64,000 nt of DNA from Paraburkholderia sacchari (GTDB lineage Bacteria; Pseudomonadota; Gammaproteobacteria; Burkholderiales; Burkholderiaceae), in assembly GCF_000785435.2 (NCBI RefSeq), contig NZ_JTDB02000002.1, positions 510,543 through 574,542 on the forward strand, read 5' to 3'. Below are positions 36,432 through 47,961 of this stretch, piece by piece (position 1 is the first letter of the stretch; every line of letters starts with the position of its first letter). The position numbers and the translations under genes are program-made. Under the pieces are notes generated by a model. That model ran no database searches. It was not told the DNA's origin and was given only the letters and a program-made list of their open reading frames with translations.

Positions 36432-38183
36432 ATGGATGGCAATCCGTTTCTCAAGATTCAGAGCCTCGGCCGCGCGCTGATGCTCCCGATCGCAGTGCTG
36501 CCGGTGGCCGGCATTCTGCTGCGCTTCGGGCAGGCCGACATGCTCAACATCAAGATCATCGCCGACGCTGGCGGGGCGATCTTCGACAATCTGCCGCTGC
36601 TGTTCGCCATCGGCATCGCGGTGGGCTTCGCGAAGGACAATAACGGCGTGGCGGCGCTCGCGGGCGCGCTCGGCTATCTGGTCGAGACCGCTGTGATGAA
36701 GGACATCAACGACAAGCTCAACATGGGCGTGCTCTCGGGCGTCGTGGCCGGCGTTGTGGCGGGCATGCTGTACAACCGCTTCAAGGACATCAAGCTGCCC
36801 GAGTTTCTGGCCTTCTTCGGCGGCAAGCGCTTCGTGCCGATCGTGACCGGGCTCGTGTGTCTCGTGCTCGGCATCGTGTTCGGCTATGCGTGGGGACCGG
36901 TGCAGAGCGCGATCGATACGGCGGGCCACTGGCTCACCACGGCGGGCGCGATCGGCACCTTCGTCTATGGTCTGCTGAACCGGCTGCTGCTCGTGACCGG
37001 CCTGCATCACATCCTGAACTCGCTCGTGTGGTTCGTGTTCGGCTCGTTCACGCCCGCCAGCGGCGCGGCTGTGACCGGCGACCTGCACCGTTTCTTCGCA
37101 GGCGATCCCACCGCGGGCGGCTTCATGGCCGGCTTCTTCCCGGTGATGATGTTCGGCCTGCCGGCCGCGTGTCTCGCGATGCTGCACGAGGCGCCCAAGG
37201 AGCGCCGCGCGATGGTGGGCGGCCTGCTGCTCTCGATGGCGCTCACCTCGTTCCTCACTGGCGTGACCGAACCGATCGAGTTCACCTTCATGTTCCTCGC
37301 GCCGGTGCTCTACGGTATTCACGCGGTGCTCACGGGGCTGTCGCTGGCGATCTGCTCGCTGCTGAACATCAAGCTCGGCTTCACGTTCTCGGCGGGCGCG
37401 ATCGACTACGTGCTGAACTACGGTCTGTCGACGCACGGCTGGGAAGCGATTGCGCTCGGCATCGCCTATGCGGTGGTGTACTACGCGCTGTTCCGCTTCT
37501 TCATCCGCCGCTTCAATCTGCCGACGCCGGGCCGCGAAGCTTCGGCCGGCGACACGGCAATCGCCTCGTCGATGTCGGGCGTGGCTGCGGCGGCCGCTTC
37601 GGTCGATTCGGCGGCAACGGCCACGGCGCTCTCACGCGCGGCGCGCTATATCGATGCGCTGGGCGGTGCGGCCAACCTGAAGGTGGTCGATGCGTGCACG
37701 ACGCGCCTGCGTCTCACGGTGGCCGACCCGGCGCACGTGTCGGAGCCGGCGCTCAAGGCAATCGGCGCGCGGGGCGTGCTCAAGCGCGGCGGCGAAAGCG
37801 TGCAGGTCATCATCGGGCCGGAAGCCGACATGATCGCCGACGAGATCCGTCGCGAGATCGCCAGCGGCCGCCCGGCTGCAGCGGCCGCGGTGCAGCCGGC
37901 GCCGGTGGCTGTTCGGTCACCGGCCGGGACGAACGATGAAGCTGGTCCGCTCGACCCGAATCCGTCGCGTTGGCTGGCGGTGCTGGGCGGCGCGGCGAAT
38001 ATCGTGTCGCTCGATGCGGTCGCAGTCACACGCTTGCGCGTGATCGTGCGCGATCCGGCTGCGGTCGATCGTGCCCAGCTTGGCGCGCTCGACGTGGCCT
38101 GGGTGTCGGCGGATACGCTGCATATCGTCGTGGGCAGCGCGGCGCAGCGCTATGCGCGCGAACTTGCCTTGCAGGCAGCCTGA
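36432..38183 (+). CDS. nagE: PTS N-acetylglucosamine permease EIICB (NagE) with an extra EIIB-like domain
   Basis: 583-residue membrane permease that imports and phosphorylates GlcNAc. The EIIC domain (about 1-365) has about ten helices and the GlcNAc/glucose signature FVFGSFTPASGAAVTGDLHRF and TGVTEPIEFTFMFLAP. The first EIIB domain (about 400-475) carries the phosphocysteine Cys422 in VVDACTTRLRL. A second EIIB-like domain (about 515-583) has DAVAVTRLRV, with Ala531 at the cysteine position, so it cannot be phosphorylated there. There is no EIIA domain; the upstream fusion supplies it. Start follows GACTGGAGG. Confidence 0.93.
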   Translation: MDGNPFLKIQSLGRALMLPIAVLPVAGILLRFGQADMLNIKIIADAGGAIFDNLPLLFAIGIAVGFAKDNNGVAALAGALGYLVETAVMKDINDKLNMGVLSGVVAGVVAGMLYNRFKDIKLPEFLAFFGGKRFVPIVTGLVCLVLGIVFGYAWGPVQSAIDTAGHWLTTAGAIGTFVYGLLNRLLLVTGLHHILNSLVWFVFGSFTPASGAAVTGDLHRFFAGDPTAGGFMAGFFPVMMFGLPAACLAMLHEAPKERRAMVGGLLLSMALTSFLTGVTEPIEFTFMFLAPVLYGIHAVLTGLSLAICSLLNIKLGFTFSAGAIDYVLNYGLSTHGWEAIALGIAYAVVYYALFRFFIRRFNLPTPGREASAGDTAIASSMSGVAAAAASVDSAATATALSRAARYIDALGGAANLKVVDACTTRLRLTVADPAHVSEPALKAIGARGVLKRGGESVQVIIGPEADMIADEIRREIASGRPAAAAAVQPAPVAVRSPAGTNDEAGPLDPNPSRWLAVLGGAANIVSLDAVAVTRLRVIVRDPAAVDRAQLGALDVAWVSADTLHIVVGSAAQRYARELALQAA

Positions 38184-38201
38184 GCTTTTCCTTGATGCAA
38201 T

Positions 38202-38231
38202 GAATAAACCGGCGCTTGCGCCGGTTTATTC
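38202..38231. terminator. Bidirectional terminator between nagE and cydX
   Basis: GAATAAACCGGCG (38202-38214), CTTG loop, CGCCGGTTTATTC (38219-38231): a perfect 13-bp stem between convergent genes. T-runs within both arms make it work in either direction. Confidence 0.75.
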
Positions 38232-38255
38232 ATTTCTCGAGCACGGACCCAAGCC

Positions 38256-38372
38256 TCACTCTGCGTTATCGTCGGCGCCGTCCACCACGTGCTGCTGATC
38301 GAGCCACATCACGTTGATGATCCCGAAGCCGAGCGCCACGCCGATCCCCAATATCCAGGTGAAGTACCACAT
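38256..38372 (-). CDS. cydX: Cytochrome bd oxidase small subunit CydX
   Basis: 38-residue single-helix protein, too short for routine ORF calling: MWYFTWILGIGVALGFGIIN, then VMWLDQQHVVD and an acidic end. It matches the CydX (YbgT) family, which stabilises the cytochrome bd heme site. It is 58 nt downstream of cydB on the same strand, the normal place for cydX. Confidence 0.88.
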   Translation of the reverse strand: MWYFTWILGIGVALGFGIINVMWLDQQHVVDGADDNAE

Positions 38373-38430
38373 CGTTTCCACTCCTGCGTAGATTGCGTTG
38401 CGGCCCGCCGCCGGGCCGTAAACGGGTCGT

Positions 38431-39567
38431 TCAATACAACGAATTGCGCTTGTCCTCGACCGCTTCGAGGGTCACCTTGCCGCGCATGATGCGGTACGCC
38501 CAGGTGGTATAGGCGAGCACGATCGGCAGGAAGATGATCACGGCCACCAGCATGATTTCGAGCGTGGTCTTGCTGGAGGTGGAGTCCCACACCGTGAGGC
38601 TCGAACGCGGGTCCAGCGACGAAGGCATGATGAACGGAAACATCGAGAAGCCCGCCGTGAGAATCACGCCGACGATCAACAGCGAGGTGCCGGCGAAGGC
38701 CGTCTTTTCGAGCCGCGAGCCTGCCAGCACGAAGGCGATCACGCCGCCGAGAATGCCGATCACCGGCGCGATCGCCATCCACGGATAAAGCCCGTAGTTG
38801 CTGATCCACAGGCCCGTGCCGGGTTCGACGCTCTTCAGGAGCGGATTGGCGACGCTGTCGTACGGTGCGGGTGTCGTGATCGCGTAGCCGCCGATCAACG
38901 TCGCCACGAACGCGCCCGCCACCACGAAAAACACGACCGCGAGCGCGGAGGCAATGCGCAGCGCCTTCGACGCACGTGCGGCCACCACGCCCTCGCTCTT
39001 CAGCTTCACGAACGCGGCGCCGTGCGCCGTGAGCATGGTGAGGCTCACGAGCCCGCACAACAGCGCGAACGGATTGAGCAGCGCGAAGAAGCTGCCGTGA
39101 TAGGTCACGCGCAGGTCCGAGTCATAGCTGAACGGCACGCCTTCGAGCAGGTTGCCGAACGCTACGCCGAACACGAGCGCCGGCACGAAGCCGCCGACGA
39201 AGAGCGCCCAGTCCCACGCGTTGCGCCACTTCGGGTTCTCTCGCTTGCCGCGATAGTCGAAGCCCACGGGCCGGAAGAACAGCGCGAAAAGCACGAGCAG
39301 CATCGCGAAGTAGAAGCCCGAGAACGATGCTGCATAAACGAGCGGCCAGGCGGCGAACATGGCGCCACCCGCCGTGATGAGCCATACCTGGTTGCCTTCC
39401 CAGGTCGCGCCCACCGTGTTGATGACGATGCGGCGCTCCGCATCGGTCTTGCCGATGAAGGGCAGCAGCACGGCGGCGCCCATGTCGAAGCCGTCGGTGA
39501 GCGCGAAGCCGATCAAGAGCACGCCGATCAGCACCCACCAGATTACTTTGAGCGTTGCGTAGTCCAT
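38431..39567 (-). CDS. cydB: Cytochrome bd ubiquinol oxidase subunit II
   Basis: 378-residue, eight- to nine-helix subunit II of bd oxidase. Landmarks: [25 protein letters not shown] near the N-terminus, [34 protein letters not shown] and the C-terminal [14 protein letters not shown]. Start at 39567 ([15 protein letters not shown]); the longer in-frame ORF adds 28 unrelated residues. Between cydA and cydX. Confidence 0.95.
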   Translation of the reverse strand: MDYATLKVIWWVLIGVLLIGFALTDGFDMGAAVLLPFIGKTDAERRIVINTVGATWEGNQVWLITAGGAMFAAWPLVYAASFSGFYFAMLLVLFALFFRPVGFDYRGKRENPKWRNAWDWALFVGGFVPALVFGVAFGNLLEGVPFSYDSDLRVTYHGSFFALLNPFALLCGLVSLTMLTAHGAAFVKLKSEGVVAARASKALRIASALAVVFFVVAGAFVATLIGGYAITTPAPYDSVANPLLKSVEPGTGLWISNYGLYPWMAIAPVIGILGGVIAFVLAGSRLEKTAFAGTSLLIVGVILTAGFSMFPFIMPSSLDPRSSLTVWDSTSSKTTLEIMLVAVIIFLPIVLAYTTWAYRIMRGKVTLEAVEDKRNSLY

Positions 39568-39613
39568 GGTGTGGTTCCTGTGTGTTTCCTTTGTGTTCCT
39601 GGCGACGCAGCCA

Positions 39614-41194
39614 TCACGAGACGCGGTTGCCGGCCGCCGCGCCTTGCTCATGGAAGTAGCGCCCGGTATGAAGCGCCGACGGGCCGAGGCGCGCGTACTT
39701 GAACATCAGCGTGATCTCGATGATGAAGAGCGCCGTGTAGAACACCACGAAGCCCGCGAGGCTCAGCCACACGTCGCCGGGCGCGAGACTCGACGCCGAG
39801 AGATGGGTGGGCAGCACTTCGGCGATGGTCCACGGCTGGCGGCCAAGCTCGGCTACGACCCAGCCGAACTCCGCCGCGAGCCACGGCAGGGGAATCGCCC
39901 ACACCACCCAGCGCAGGAACCAGCGGCGATTTTCCTTGAGCAGCGTGCGCTGCGCGCAAAACCAGAATGCGAGCACGAAGGTCGCGAGGAACAGCATGCC
40001 GAGCGCCACCATCACACGGAACGACCAGAACACCGGTGCGACGGGCGGAATCGAATGCTTCGCGGCGGCCTTGATCTGCTCGGGCGTGGCGTCGACCACG
40101 TTCGGCGAGAATTGCTTCAGGAGCAGGCCGTAGCCGAGATCGGCTTTGTGGGCCTCGAATACGTCGCGCGTGGCCGTGTCGGCGCTGCCTTCCTTCATCT
40201 TTTGCAGCGCGGCGTAGGCGAGCATGCCGTTCTGGATACGCACTTCGGCGCGGCCCATCAGATCCTTCAAGCCGATCACCGGCTCAGCGATCGAGCGCGT
40301 GGCGATGATGCCCATCAGGTACGGAATGCGGATGGCGTAGTCGGTGCGCTCTTCGTTCTGGTTAGGGATGCCGAACAGCGTGAACGGCGCCGGTGCGGGC
40401 GCGGTGTCCCATTCGGCTTCGATGGCGGCAAGCTTGATCTGTTGGACCTCGCCTGTGCGATAGCCCGATTCGTCGCCGAGCACGATCACGCAAAGCGTGG
40501 AAGCCAGGCCGAAGCCTGCAGCGATCGCGAACGAGCGCAGCGCAAAGTCCACGTCGCGGCGCCGCAGCAGATACCACGACGAAATGCCGAGCACGAACAT
40601 CGACGCCGTCACATAGCCGGCGGACACCGTATGCACGAACTTCACCTGGGCGACCGGGTTGAAGATCACCTGGAAGAGGCTCGTGAGCTCCATGCGCATG
40701 GTTTCGTAATTGAACGCAGCGCCCACGGGGTTTTGCATCCAGCCGTTGGCGACGAGAATCCACAGCGCGGAAAGGTTCGAGCCGAGCGCGACGAAGAACG
40801 TGGTGAGCAAATGCCCGCCCTTCGACATGCGGTTCCAGCCGAAGAAGAACAGGCCCACGAAGGTCGACTCGAGGAAGAACGCGGCGAGCCCTTCCACGGC
40901 GAGCGGCACGCCAAAGATATCGCCCACATAGTGCGAGTAGTACGACCAGTTGGTGCCGAACTGGAATTCCATCGTGAGGCCGGTGGTGACGCCCATCACA
41001 AAATTGATCGCGAAGAGCTTGCCCCAGAACTGCGTCATGTCCTTGTAGATGGCTTTGCCGGTCATCACGTAGACCGATTCCATGATGACGAGGAGCCACG
41101 ACAGTCCCAGCGTGAGCGGCACGAACAGGAAGTGGTAGAGCGCGGTGACCGCGAATTGCAGCCGCGATAGATCGACGGTTTCGCTAATTGGCAT
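39614..41194 (-). CDS. cydA: Cytochrome bd ubiquinol oxidase subunit I
   Basis: 526-residue subunit I that binds hemes b558, b595 and d and reduces oxygen with quinol, without proton pumping. His21 in [12 protein letters not shown] is the b595 ligand position, [12 protein letters not shown] and [12 protein letters not shown] are conserved helices, and the C-terminal [16 protein letters not shown] is diagnostic. Start at 41194 ([15 protein letters not shown]); the cydP stop overlaps by 11 nt. Confidence 0.96.
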   Translation of the reverse strand: MPISETVDLSRLQFAVTALYHFLFVPLTLGLSWLLVIMESVYVMTGKAIYKDMTQFWGKLFAINFVMGVTTGLTMEFQFGTNWSYYSHYVGDIFGVPLAVEGLAAFFLESTFVGLFFFGWNRMSKGGHLLTTFFVALGSNLSALWILVANGWMQNPVGAAFNYETMRMELTSLFQVIFNPVAQVKFVHTVSAGYVTASMFVLGISSWYLLRRRDVDFALRSFAIAAGFGLASTLCVIVLGDESGYRTGEVQQIKLAAIEAEWDTAPAPAPFTLFGIPNQNEERTDYAIRIPYLMGIIATRSIAEPVIGLKDLMGRAEVRIQNGMLAYAALQKMKEGSADTATRDVFEAHKADLGYGLLLKQFSPNVVDATPEQIKAAAKHSIPPVAPVFWSFRVMVALGMLFLATFVLAFWFCAQRTLLKENRRWFLRWVVWAIPLPWLAAEFGWVVAELGRQPWTIAEVLPTHLSASSLAPGDVWLSLAGFVVFYTALFIIEITLMFKYARLGPSALHTGRYFHEQGAAAGNRVS

Positions 41195-41471
41195 GGCGCG
41201 GATCCCTTTGAGATGGATGTGCTCCGGGCGGGCGAGTCCCGGGCTGCATGGGCACCGAGAGCAGAGCTTGCGCGACCGCTACTGGCGGCATGCTCATGTT
41301 CTCGGCCTGCGGATGGTTAAAAAATGTGTATTTGAGCGCCATCAGCAGCACGAGCTTGAAGGCGAGGACGAGAACAATGTCGCGGCTGAAGGTCGGGCCG
41401 CGCGCCCACTGAAGCAAGCGCACGCGTAGCAGCAGGCGCGCACGCGCAGACGAGTCGGAGGTTGAAATCAT
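41184..41471 (-). CDS. cydP: Putative small subunit CydP of cytochrome bd
   Basis: 95-residue protein with one membrane helix (about 30-50: [21 protein letters not shown]) and a proline-rich C-terminus. It matches the small CydP family that precedes cydA in Burkholderiales. Its end overlaps the cydA start by 11 nt, which indicates coupled translation and supports a place in the complex. Role inferred from context. Confidence 0.78.
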   Translation of the reverse strand: MISTSDSSARARLLLRVRLLQWARGPTFSRDIVLVLAFKLVLLMALKYTFFNHPQAENMSMPPVAVAQALLSVPMQPGTRPPGAHPSQRDPRHAN

Positions 41472-41572
41472 GACGATGTCAGATTAGGGCCGCATCACAC
41501 ATGAAATCATCTTACGGAGAAATGGGAAATTACGGTCTGAAGGTGTACGAATTACAGCCGGCCAAAAGAAAA

Positions 41573-41599
41573 AGCCCCACTCTCGGTAAGAGTGGGGCT
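41573..41599 (-). terminator. Intrinsic terminator of rpoH
   Basis: AGCCCCACTCT (41573-41583) and AGAGTGGGGCT (41589-41599) form a perfect 11-bp stem with a 5-nt loop; on the minus strand it runs into TTTTCTTTT. It lies 63 nt beyond the rpoH stop. Confidence 0.9.
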
Positions 41600-41661
41600 C
41601 TGCAGGCTGAGCCTGTGGGCGCGGTCTCGTCGCCGCGCCGTGCGACTCGGTGAGTTGAGGT

Positions 41662-42603
<942 letters not shown>

Positions 42604-42658
42604 GTAGCGAACTCCTAAGGGATCTTGCAAAAGTCAGACAGCGACTCCACGGTGGATG

Positions 42659-42685
42659 TTAGCACTCTCAATTAACGAGTGCTAA
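42659..42685. promoter_or_regulatory. CIRCE element (HrcA operator) at rpoH
   Basis: TTAGCACTC, exactly 9 bp (TCAATTAAC), GAGTGCTAA: a perfect match to the CIRCE consensus. It overlaps the -10 of the rpoH promoter on the minus strand, so HrcA binding would block transcription. Confidence 0.95.
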
Positions 42686-42710
42686 TACTTCGAGTCTGTA
42701 GGGGCTTCAA
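42682..42710 (-). promoter_or_regulatory. Sigma-70 promoter of rpoH
   Basis: On the minus strand: TTGAAG (42705-42710), 17-bp spacer, TATTAG (42682-42687). The -10 runs into the CIRCE operator. About 80 nt of leader precede the GTG. Confidence 0.7.
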
Positions 42711-42722
42711 GGTTCCGTCTTC

Positions 42723-42748
42723 TCTATCGAAATATTTGTTTCGATAGA
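42723..42748. promoter_or_regulatory. Perfect 10-bp inverted repeat upstream of the rpoH promoter
   Basis: TCTATCGAAA (42723-42732) and TTTCGATAGA (42739-42748) with a 6-bp AT-rich centre. It lies 13-38 bp upstream of the rpoH -35, a typical activator or operator position. The binder is unknown. Confidence 0.5.
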
Positions 42749-43085
42749 TTTCAACGAATCCGCGAGAGGCAAGCTGGACGGGGTTTGCGCGCGGCGCAGT
42801 CCAGAAAGACGTGGAGGGCCGAAGAAATACTCTAGAACGCACTGCCATCCGTCGCGGATGTGGTCGAGAAAAAAGGACGGGAATTGATGGTTTAGGGGAG
42901 GCAGGTGCCTCGGGTTCACGTCTTGAATCAGGCCCGAATTTCGTCGCCAGAATTTATCCCATAGACAACGGGCCGGACCAAAAGTGCTGCGATGCGACAT
43001 TCAGGCGCGCCGCGCTGCGCATTCGCGTTGATCGTTACGAAGTGGGGGCGATCCGTTTGATCGCAAGTTTCCATGCGTCAAAACC

Positions 43086-43094
43086 TGGTATAAA
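43086..43094 (+). promoter_or_regulatory. Extended -10 candidate for the NTF2-like gene
   Basis: TG-G-TATAAA at 43086-43094, with a poor -35. It would start transcription near 43101, about 70 nt before the gene. Confidence 0.35.
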
Positions 43095-43172
43095 TTTCAT
43101 CGAGGCGCGTGCGAGAAATCTTCGGCGCGGATCGACGCGGCGATGCGGACTTTTGCGCAAGGGGCTCGAGCA

Positions 43173-43556
43173 ATGGCTGCAAAAATAATCGATGCGATTC
43201 GCGGGCTGGAGCGCGAGCGGTTTCGCGCAATGGTGGACGGCGACGGCTCGTCGCTGGAGCAACTCTTGTCCGACAACGCCACCTTCATCCATACGAACGG
43301 CAAACGCGAGACCAAGCAGCAGTTCATCGAAGCGATCACGGCGGGGCGGCGCCGCTATCGCCAGATCGAGATCCAGTCGCAGGACGTGCTGCCGGTGGGG
43401 CGCGAGGCCTGCGTGATCTCGGGCCGCGCGCTGATCGAAATCGAAGCGAACAACGGCGCGCTGCTCTATCCCATTGCCTACACGGCGATTCAGACCCAGG
43501 AGGATGGCCACTGGCGCCTGCTCGCGTGGCAGGCGACGCGTTGTGCTGTCGAGTGA
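43173..43556 (+). CDS. NTF2-like (DUF4440/SnoaL-type) protein
   Basis: 127-residue cone-fold protein of the nuclear transport factor 2-like superfamily: MAAKIIDAIRGLERERFRAM, LLSDNATFIHTNGKRETKQQFIEAI, and QTQEDGHWRLLAWQATR. Members are diverse enzymes and binding proteins; no function can be assigned from sequence. I prefer the ATG at 43173 (purine-rich AAGGGGC 8 nt upstream) over the in-frame ATG at 43143. It stands alone between rpoH and leuA. Confidence 0.75.
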   Translation: MAAKIIDAIRGLERERFRAMVDGDGSSLEQLLSDNATFIHTNGKRETKQQFIEAITAGRRRYRQIEIQSQDVLPVGREACVISGRALIEIEANNGALLYPIAYTAIQTQEDGHWRLLAWQATRCAVE

Positions 43557-43724
43557 CGACCGGTAGGTCCACTCGCCGATATCGCTTTCTGAGCGTATCG
43601 GGCGCACGCAGACGGCCCGTTTTGCCGCCGGCGCTCAACGCAAGGCCCGGGTACTGCTTTCTGCTAAACCGCTGGTTTCACCATGCCACCGCGGCTGTGC
43701 GCAGTGGCGTGCATGTTGGTGTGA

Positions 43725-45878
<2,154 letters not shown>

Positions 45879-46853
45879 CTAGGCGCGCTTCGCGATGCGC
45901 TTGATTGTTTCGACCTGGCGGGCGATGGCCTCGGGCACCGGCGCGTGGCCGCGCAGCACCGCTTCGATCCAGGCTGCCGTCGTGGCGGCGTCACGGCCTT
46001 CGGGCAAGTCGACTTCCGGCATGTCCGGCGAAGAGCGCACCGGCCCGATCAAGGTCTCGCAGACCCCGTCGTGCAGCCAGTCCACCTGCACCTGGCGGCG
46101 CGTGTCGGCGACGGCTTCACCTTCGGTGCCGCGTGCGAGGAGCGCGCCGCCCACGGCCGCATCGGGGTGCGCCGCGAACAGGGCGCTCAGGCTCTCGCGA
46201 TAGGCGGGATGCGTGTAGTTCACGAGCCGCAGGCCGGGCTCGGCGAATGGCTGCAACAGCTTGACGAGCGTATGCGTGGAGTTGCGCACGCCCATGCGCC
46301 GTCGCAGCGACAGGAGGCGCGCGAGCTTCGGCGCGAGCGTTTCGATCGACGCGAACGCCACTCGGCGCTCGCCGAGTTGAGCCTCGATTTCGGCGTGATC
46401 GTGCGCGGCGGGCAGGTTCAGCGCCGCGAAGATTTCCGCGCTTGTTACGCGGCCCGGATCTTCGCTGACGCCGTGCACGAGCGTCGGCACGCCTTCGCGC
46501 GCGAGCAGCAACGCGAGCAGCGGCACGAGGTTCGGCTGCTTGCGCGCGCCGTTGTAGCTCGGAATTGACACCGGGCGGTACGCACCCCCGGCGCCTCCGG
46601 CCACTGCGATGGGCGTGAACGACGCGTGCGCGGCGGCGAGCATCACGGCGAGTTCGTCGGCGGTCTCGCCCTTGAGCCGGTAGGCGAGCAGCACCGCGCC
46701 CAGTTCGAGCTCGGGCACGCGGCCGTCGAGCATTGCCGCGTAGAGTGTCTGCGTGTCTTCCGGCGACAGCGAACGCGCACCGTTCGGCCCGCGGCCGATC
46801 TCCTTGATGAAGCGGGCGCAGGAGAAGGTGTCGGTGGAATCGGGGGCGTTCAT
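45879..46853 (-). CDS. ybiB: DNA-binding protein YbiB
   Basis: 324-residue protein of the anthranilate phosphoribosyltransferase-like (TrpD2/YbiB) fold: FIKEIGRGPNGARSLSPEDTQ, LAYRLKGETADELAVML, HGVSEDPGRVTSAEIF. E. coli YbiB binds nucleic acid and is not an anthranilate phosphoribosyltransferase; the same is likely here. Start at 46853 (MNAPDSTDTF) is the family start; the longer in-frame ORF from 47006 encodes a low-complexity tandem-repeat stretch. Confidence 0.88.
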   Translation of the reverse strand: MNAPDSTDTFSCARFIKEIGRGPNGARSLSPEDTQTLYAAMLDGRVPELELGAVLLAYRLKGETADELAVMLAAAHASFTPIAVAGGAGGAYRPVSIPSYNGARKQPNLVPLLALLLAREGVPTLVHGVSEDPGRVTSAEIFAALNLPAAHDHAEIEAQLGERRVAFASIETLAPKLARLLSLRRRMGVRNSTHTLVKLLQPFAEPGLRLVNYTHPAYRESLSALFAAHPDAAVGGALLARGTEGEAVADTRRQVQVDWLHDGVCETLIGPVRSSPDMPEVDLPEGRDAATTAAWIEAVLRGHAPVPEAIARQVETIKRIAKRA

Positions 46854-46919
46854 GGCAGCGTGGCGGGTCGAGCGATTGGGGTGGGCCTGGACTGTTTTCG
46901 TCCGTATTTCGTCTGTACG

Positions 46920-46966
46920 TTGGGCCGAATCGGGCCGAATCGGTCTGAAACAGTCTGAATCGGTTC
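46920..46966 (-). repeat. Short degenerate tandem repeat upstream of ybiB
   Basis: On the plus strand CGGGCCGAAT recurs (about 46923-46944), followed by GGTCTGAAAC, AGTCTGAATC and GGTTCGGG. Three or four related units of about 10 bp in the 5' region of ybiB, outside any confident gene. Confidence 0.5.
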
Positions 46967-47145
46967 GGGCAGTCCGGAGCACGGGAAGATGCGGCAAGTA
47001 TCGCACGAGCGCCGCGGCGCATCGCCACCGCAGCGCGTTACACTCGCGTTCTACGTTGCGCGGGCGTTGCCGTTGAGCCTGCGCGCCTCGCTTGCTTGCC
47101 GTGCGCTTTGAGCGGCGCGCGGCCCATCAGAAGACGGAGAACCCG

Positions 47146-47844
47146 ATGACATACGTATTTGACCCAGTGCCGCAAGCCGCCGTGCCCGTGGCTGGCAGCG
47201 ATGCGCACTTTCCGGTGCGCCGCATCTATTGCGTCGGCCGCAATTACGAGGCGCACGCGCGTGAGATGGGCCACGACCCGAGCCGCGAGCCGCCGTTCTT
47301 TTTCGCCAAGCCCGCCGATGCGCTGCTCTACGTCGCGCCCGGCACGACCGCTGAATTCCCGTATCCCACGCAGTCGCAGAACGTCCACTTCGAGATGGAA
47401 CTGGTCGCGGCGCTCGGCAAGGGCGGCAAGAACATTCCGGTCGAGCACGCGCTCGATCACGTGTTCGGCTATGCGCTCGGCCTCGACATGACGCGCCGCG
47501 ACTTGCAGGCCGAAGCGAAGAAGCTCGGCCGCCCGTGGGATGTCGCGAAGGGTTTCGATCATTCCGCGCCTATCGGCCCGATTCATCGCGTTACGGAAGT
47601 CGGCCAGATGGCCAGCGGCGCGATCTGGCTCTCGGTGAACGGCGAGGAGAGACAGCGCTCGGACATCTCGCAGATGATCTGGCCCGTTGCCGACACCATT
47701 GCGTTTCTCTCGACGCTCTTCGAGTTGAAGGCGGGCGATCTGATCTATACGGGCACGCCGGAAGGCGTTGGCGCGGTGAAGCCGGGTGACGTGATGAAGG
47801 GCGGTGTGGACGGCATCGGCGAGTTTTCCGTGCGCGTGGTGTGA
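47146..47844 (+). CDS. Fumarylacetoacetate hydrolase family protein
   Basis: 232-residue FAH-fold hydrolase. The substrate/metal segments IYCVGRNYEAHAREMG, FFFAKPADAL, QNVHFEMELVAALGKGG and YTGTPEGVGAVKPGD are clear. Such enzymes split fumarylacetoacetate or fumarylpyruvate. With the maleylacetoacetate/maleylpyruvate isomerase next to it, the pair likely completes breakdown of an aromatic ring-cleavage product (homogentisate or gentisate route; which one is not decided). ATG at 47146. Confidence 0.9.
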   Translation: MTYVFDPVPQAAVPVAGSDAHFPVRRIYCVGRNYEAHAREMGHDPSREPPFFFAKPADALLYVAPGTTAEFPYPTQSQNVHFEMELVAALGKGGKNIPVEHALDHVFGYALGLDMTRRDLQAEAKKLGRPWDVAKGFDHSAPIGPIHRVTEVGQMASGAIWLSVNGEERQRSDISQMIWPVADTIAFLSTLFELKAGDLIYTGTPEGVGAVKPGDVMKGGVDGIGEFSVRVV

Positions 47845-47878
47845 AGCGCGCCAGAGAGTCGGAGAGCGCTGCATGGGA

Positions 47879-47908
47879 GCGGAGCAGGCGCTAAAGCGCT
47901 ACCTCCGG
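47879..47908. repeat. 30-bp palindromic element (copy 2)
   Basis: GCGGAGCAGGCGCTAAAGCG followed by CTACCTCCGG: a second copy of the 14927-14956 element, with the same flanks (GCATGGGA upstream; ATCG and TAA downstream) but a few changed bases. It stands just upstream of maiA. A further imperfect half follows at about 47918-47940 (AGCACTAACTCCG). Confidence 0.65.
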
Positions 47909-47961
47909 ATCGTAAAATGCTGAAGCACTAACTCCGATCGACAAAAGAGCATGAGGGGAGC

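Larger units (their letters stand above)
42604..43172. other. Intergenic region upstream of rpoH and the NTF2-like gene
   Basis: About 570 bases with no convincing gene. Contents: rpoH leader, CIRCE (42659-42685), rpoH promoter (42682-42710), a perfect 10-bp inverted repeat (42723-42748), and an extended -10 (TGGTATAAA at 43086-43094) probably serving the NTF2-like gene. ORFs across 42707-43188 lack any family motif and codon pattern. Confidence 0.6.

Noticed and set aside
39566..41170. 534-codon plus-strand frame opposite cydA
   Set aside because: Shadow of cydA; no motif, biased composition.
42811..43188. 125-codon plus-strand frame before the NTF2-like gene
   Set aside because: No motif, no ribosome-binding site, and composition unlike neighbouring genes.
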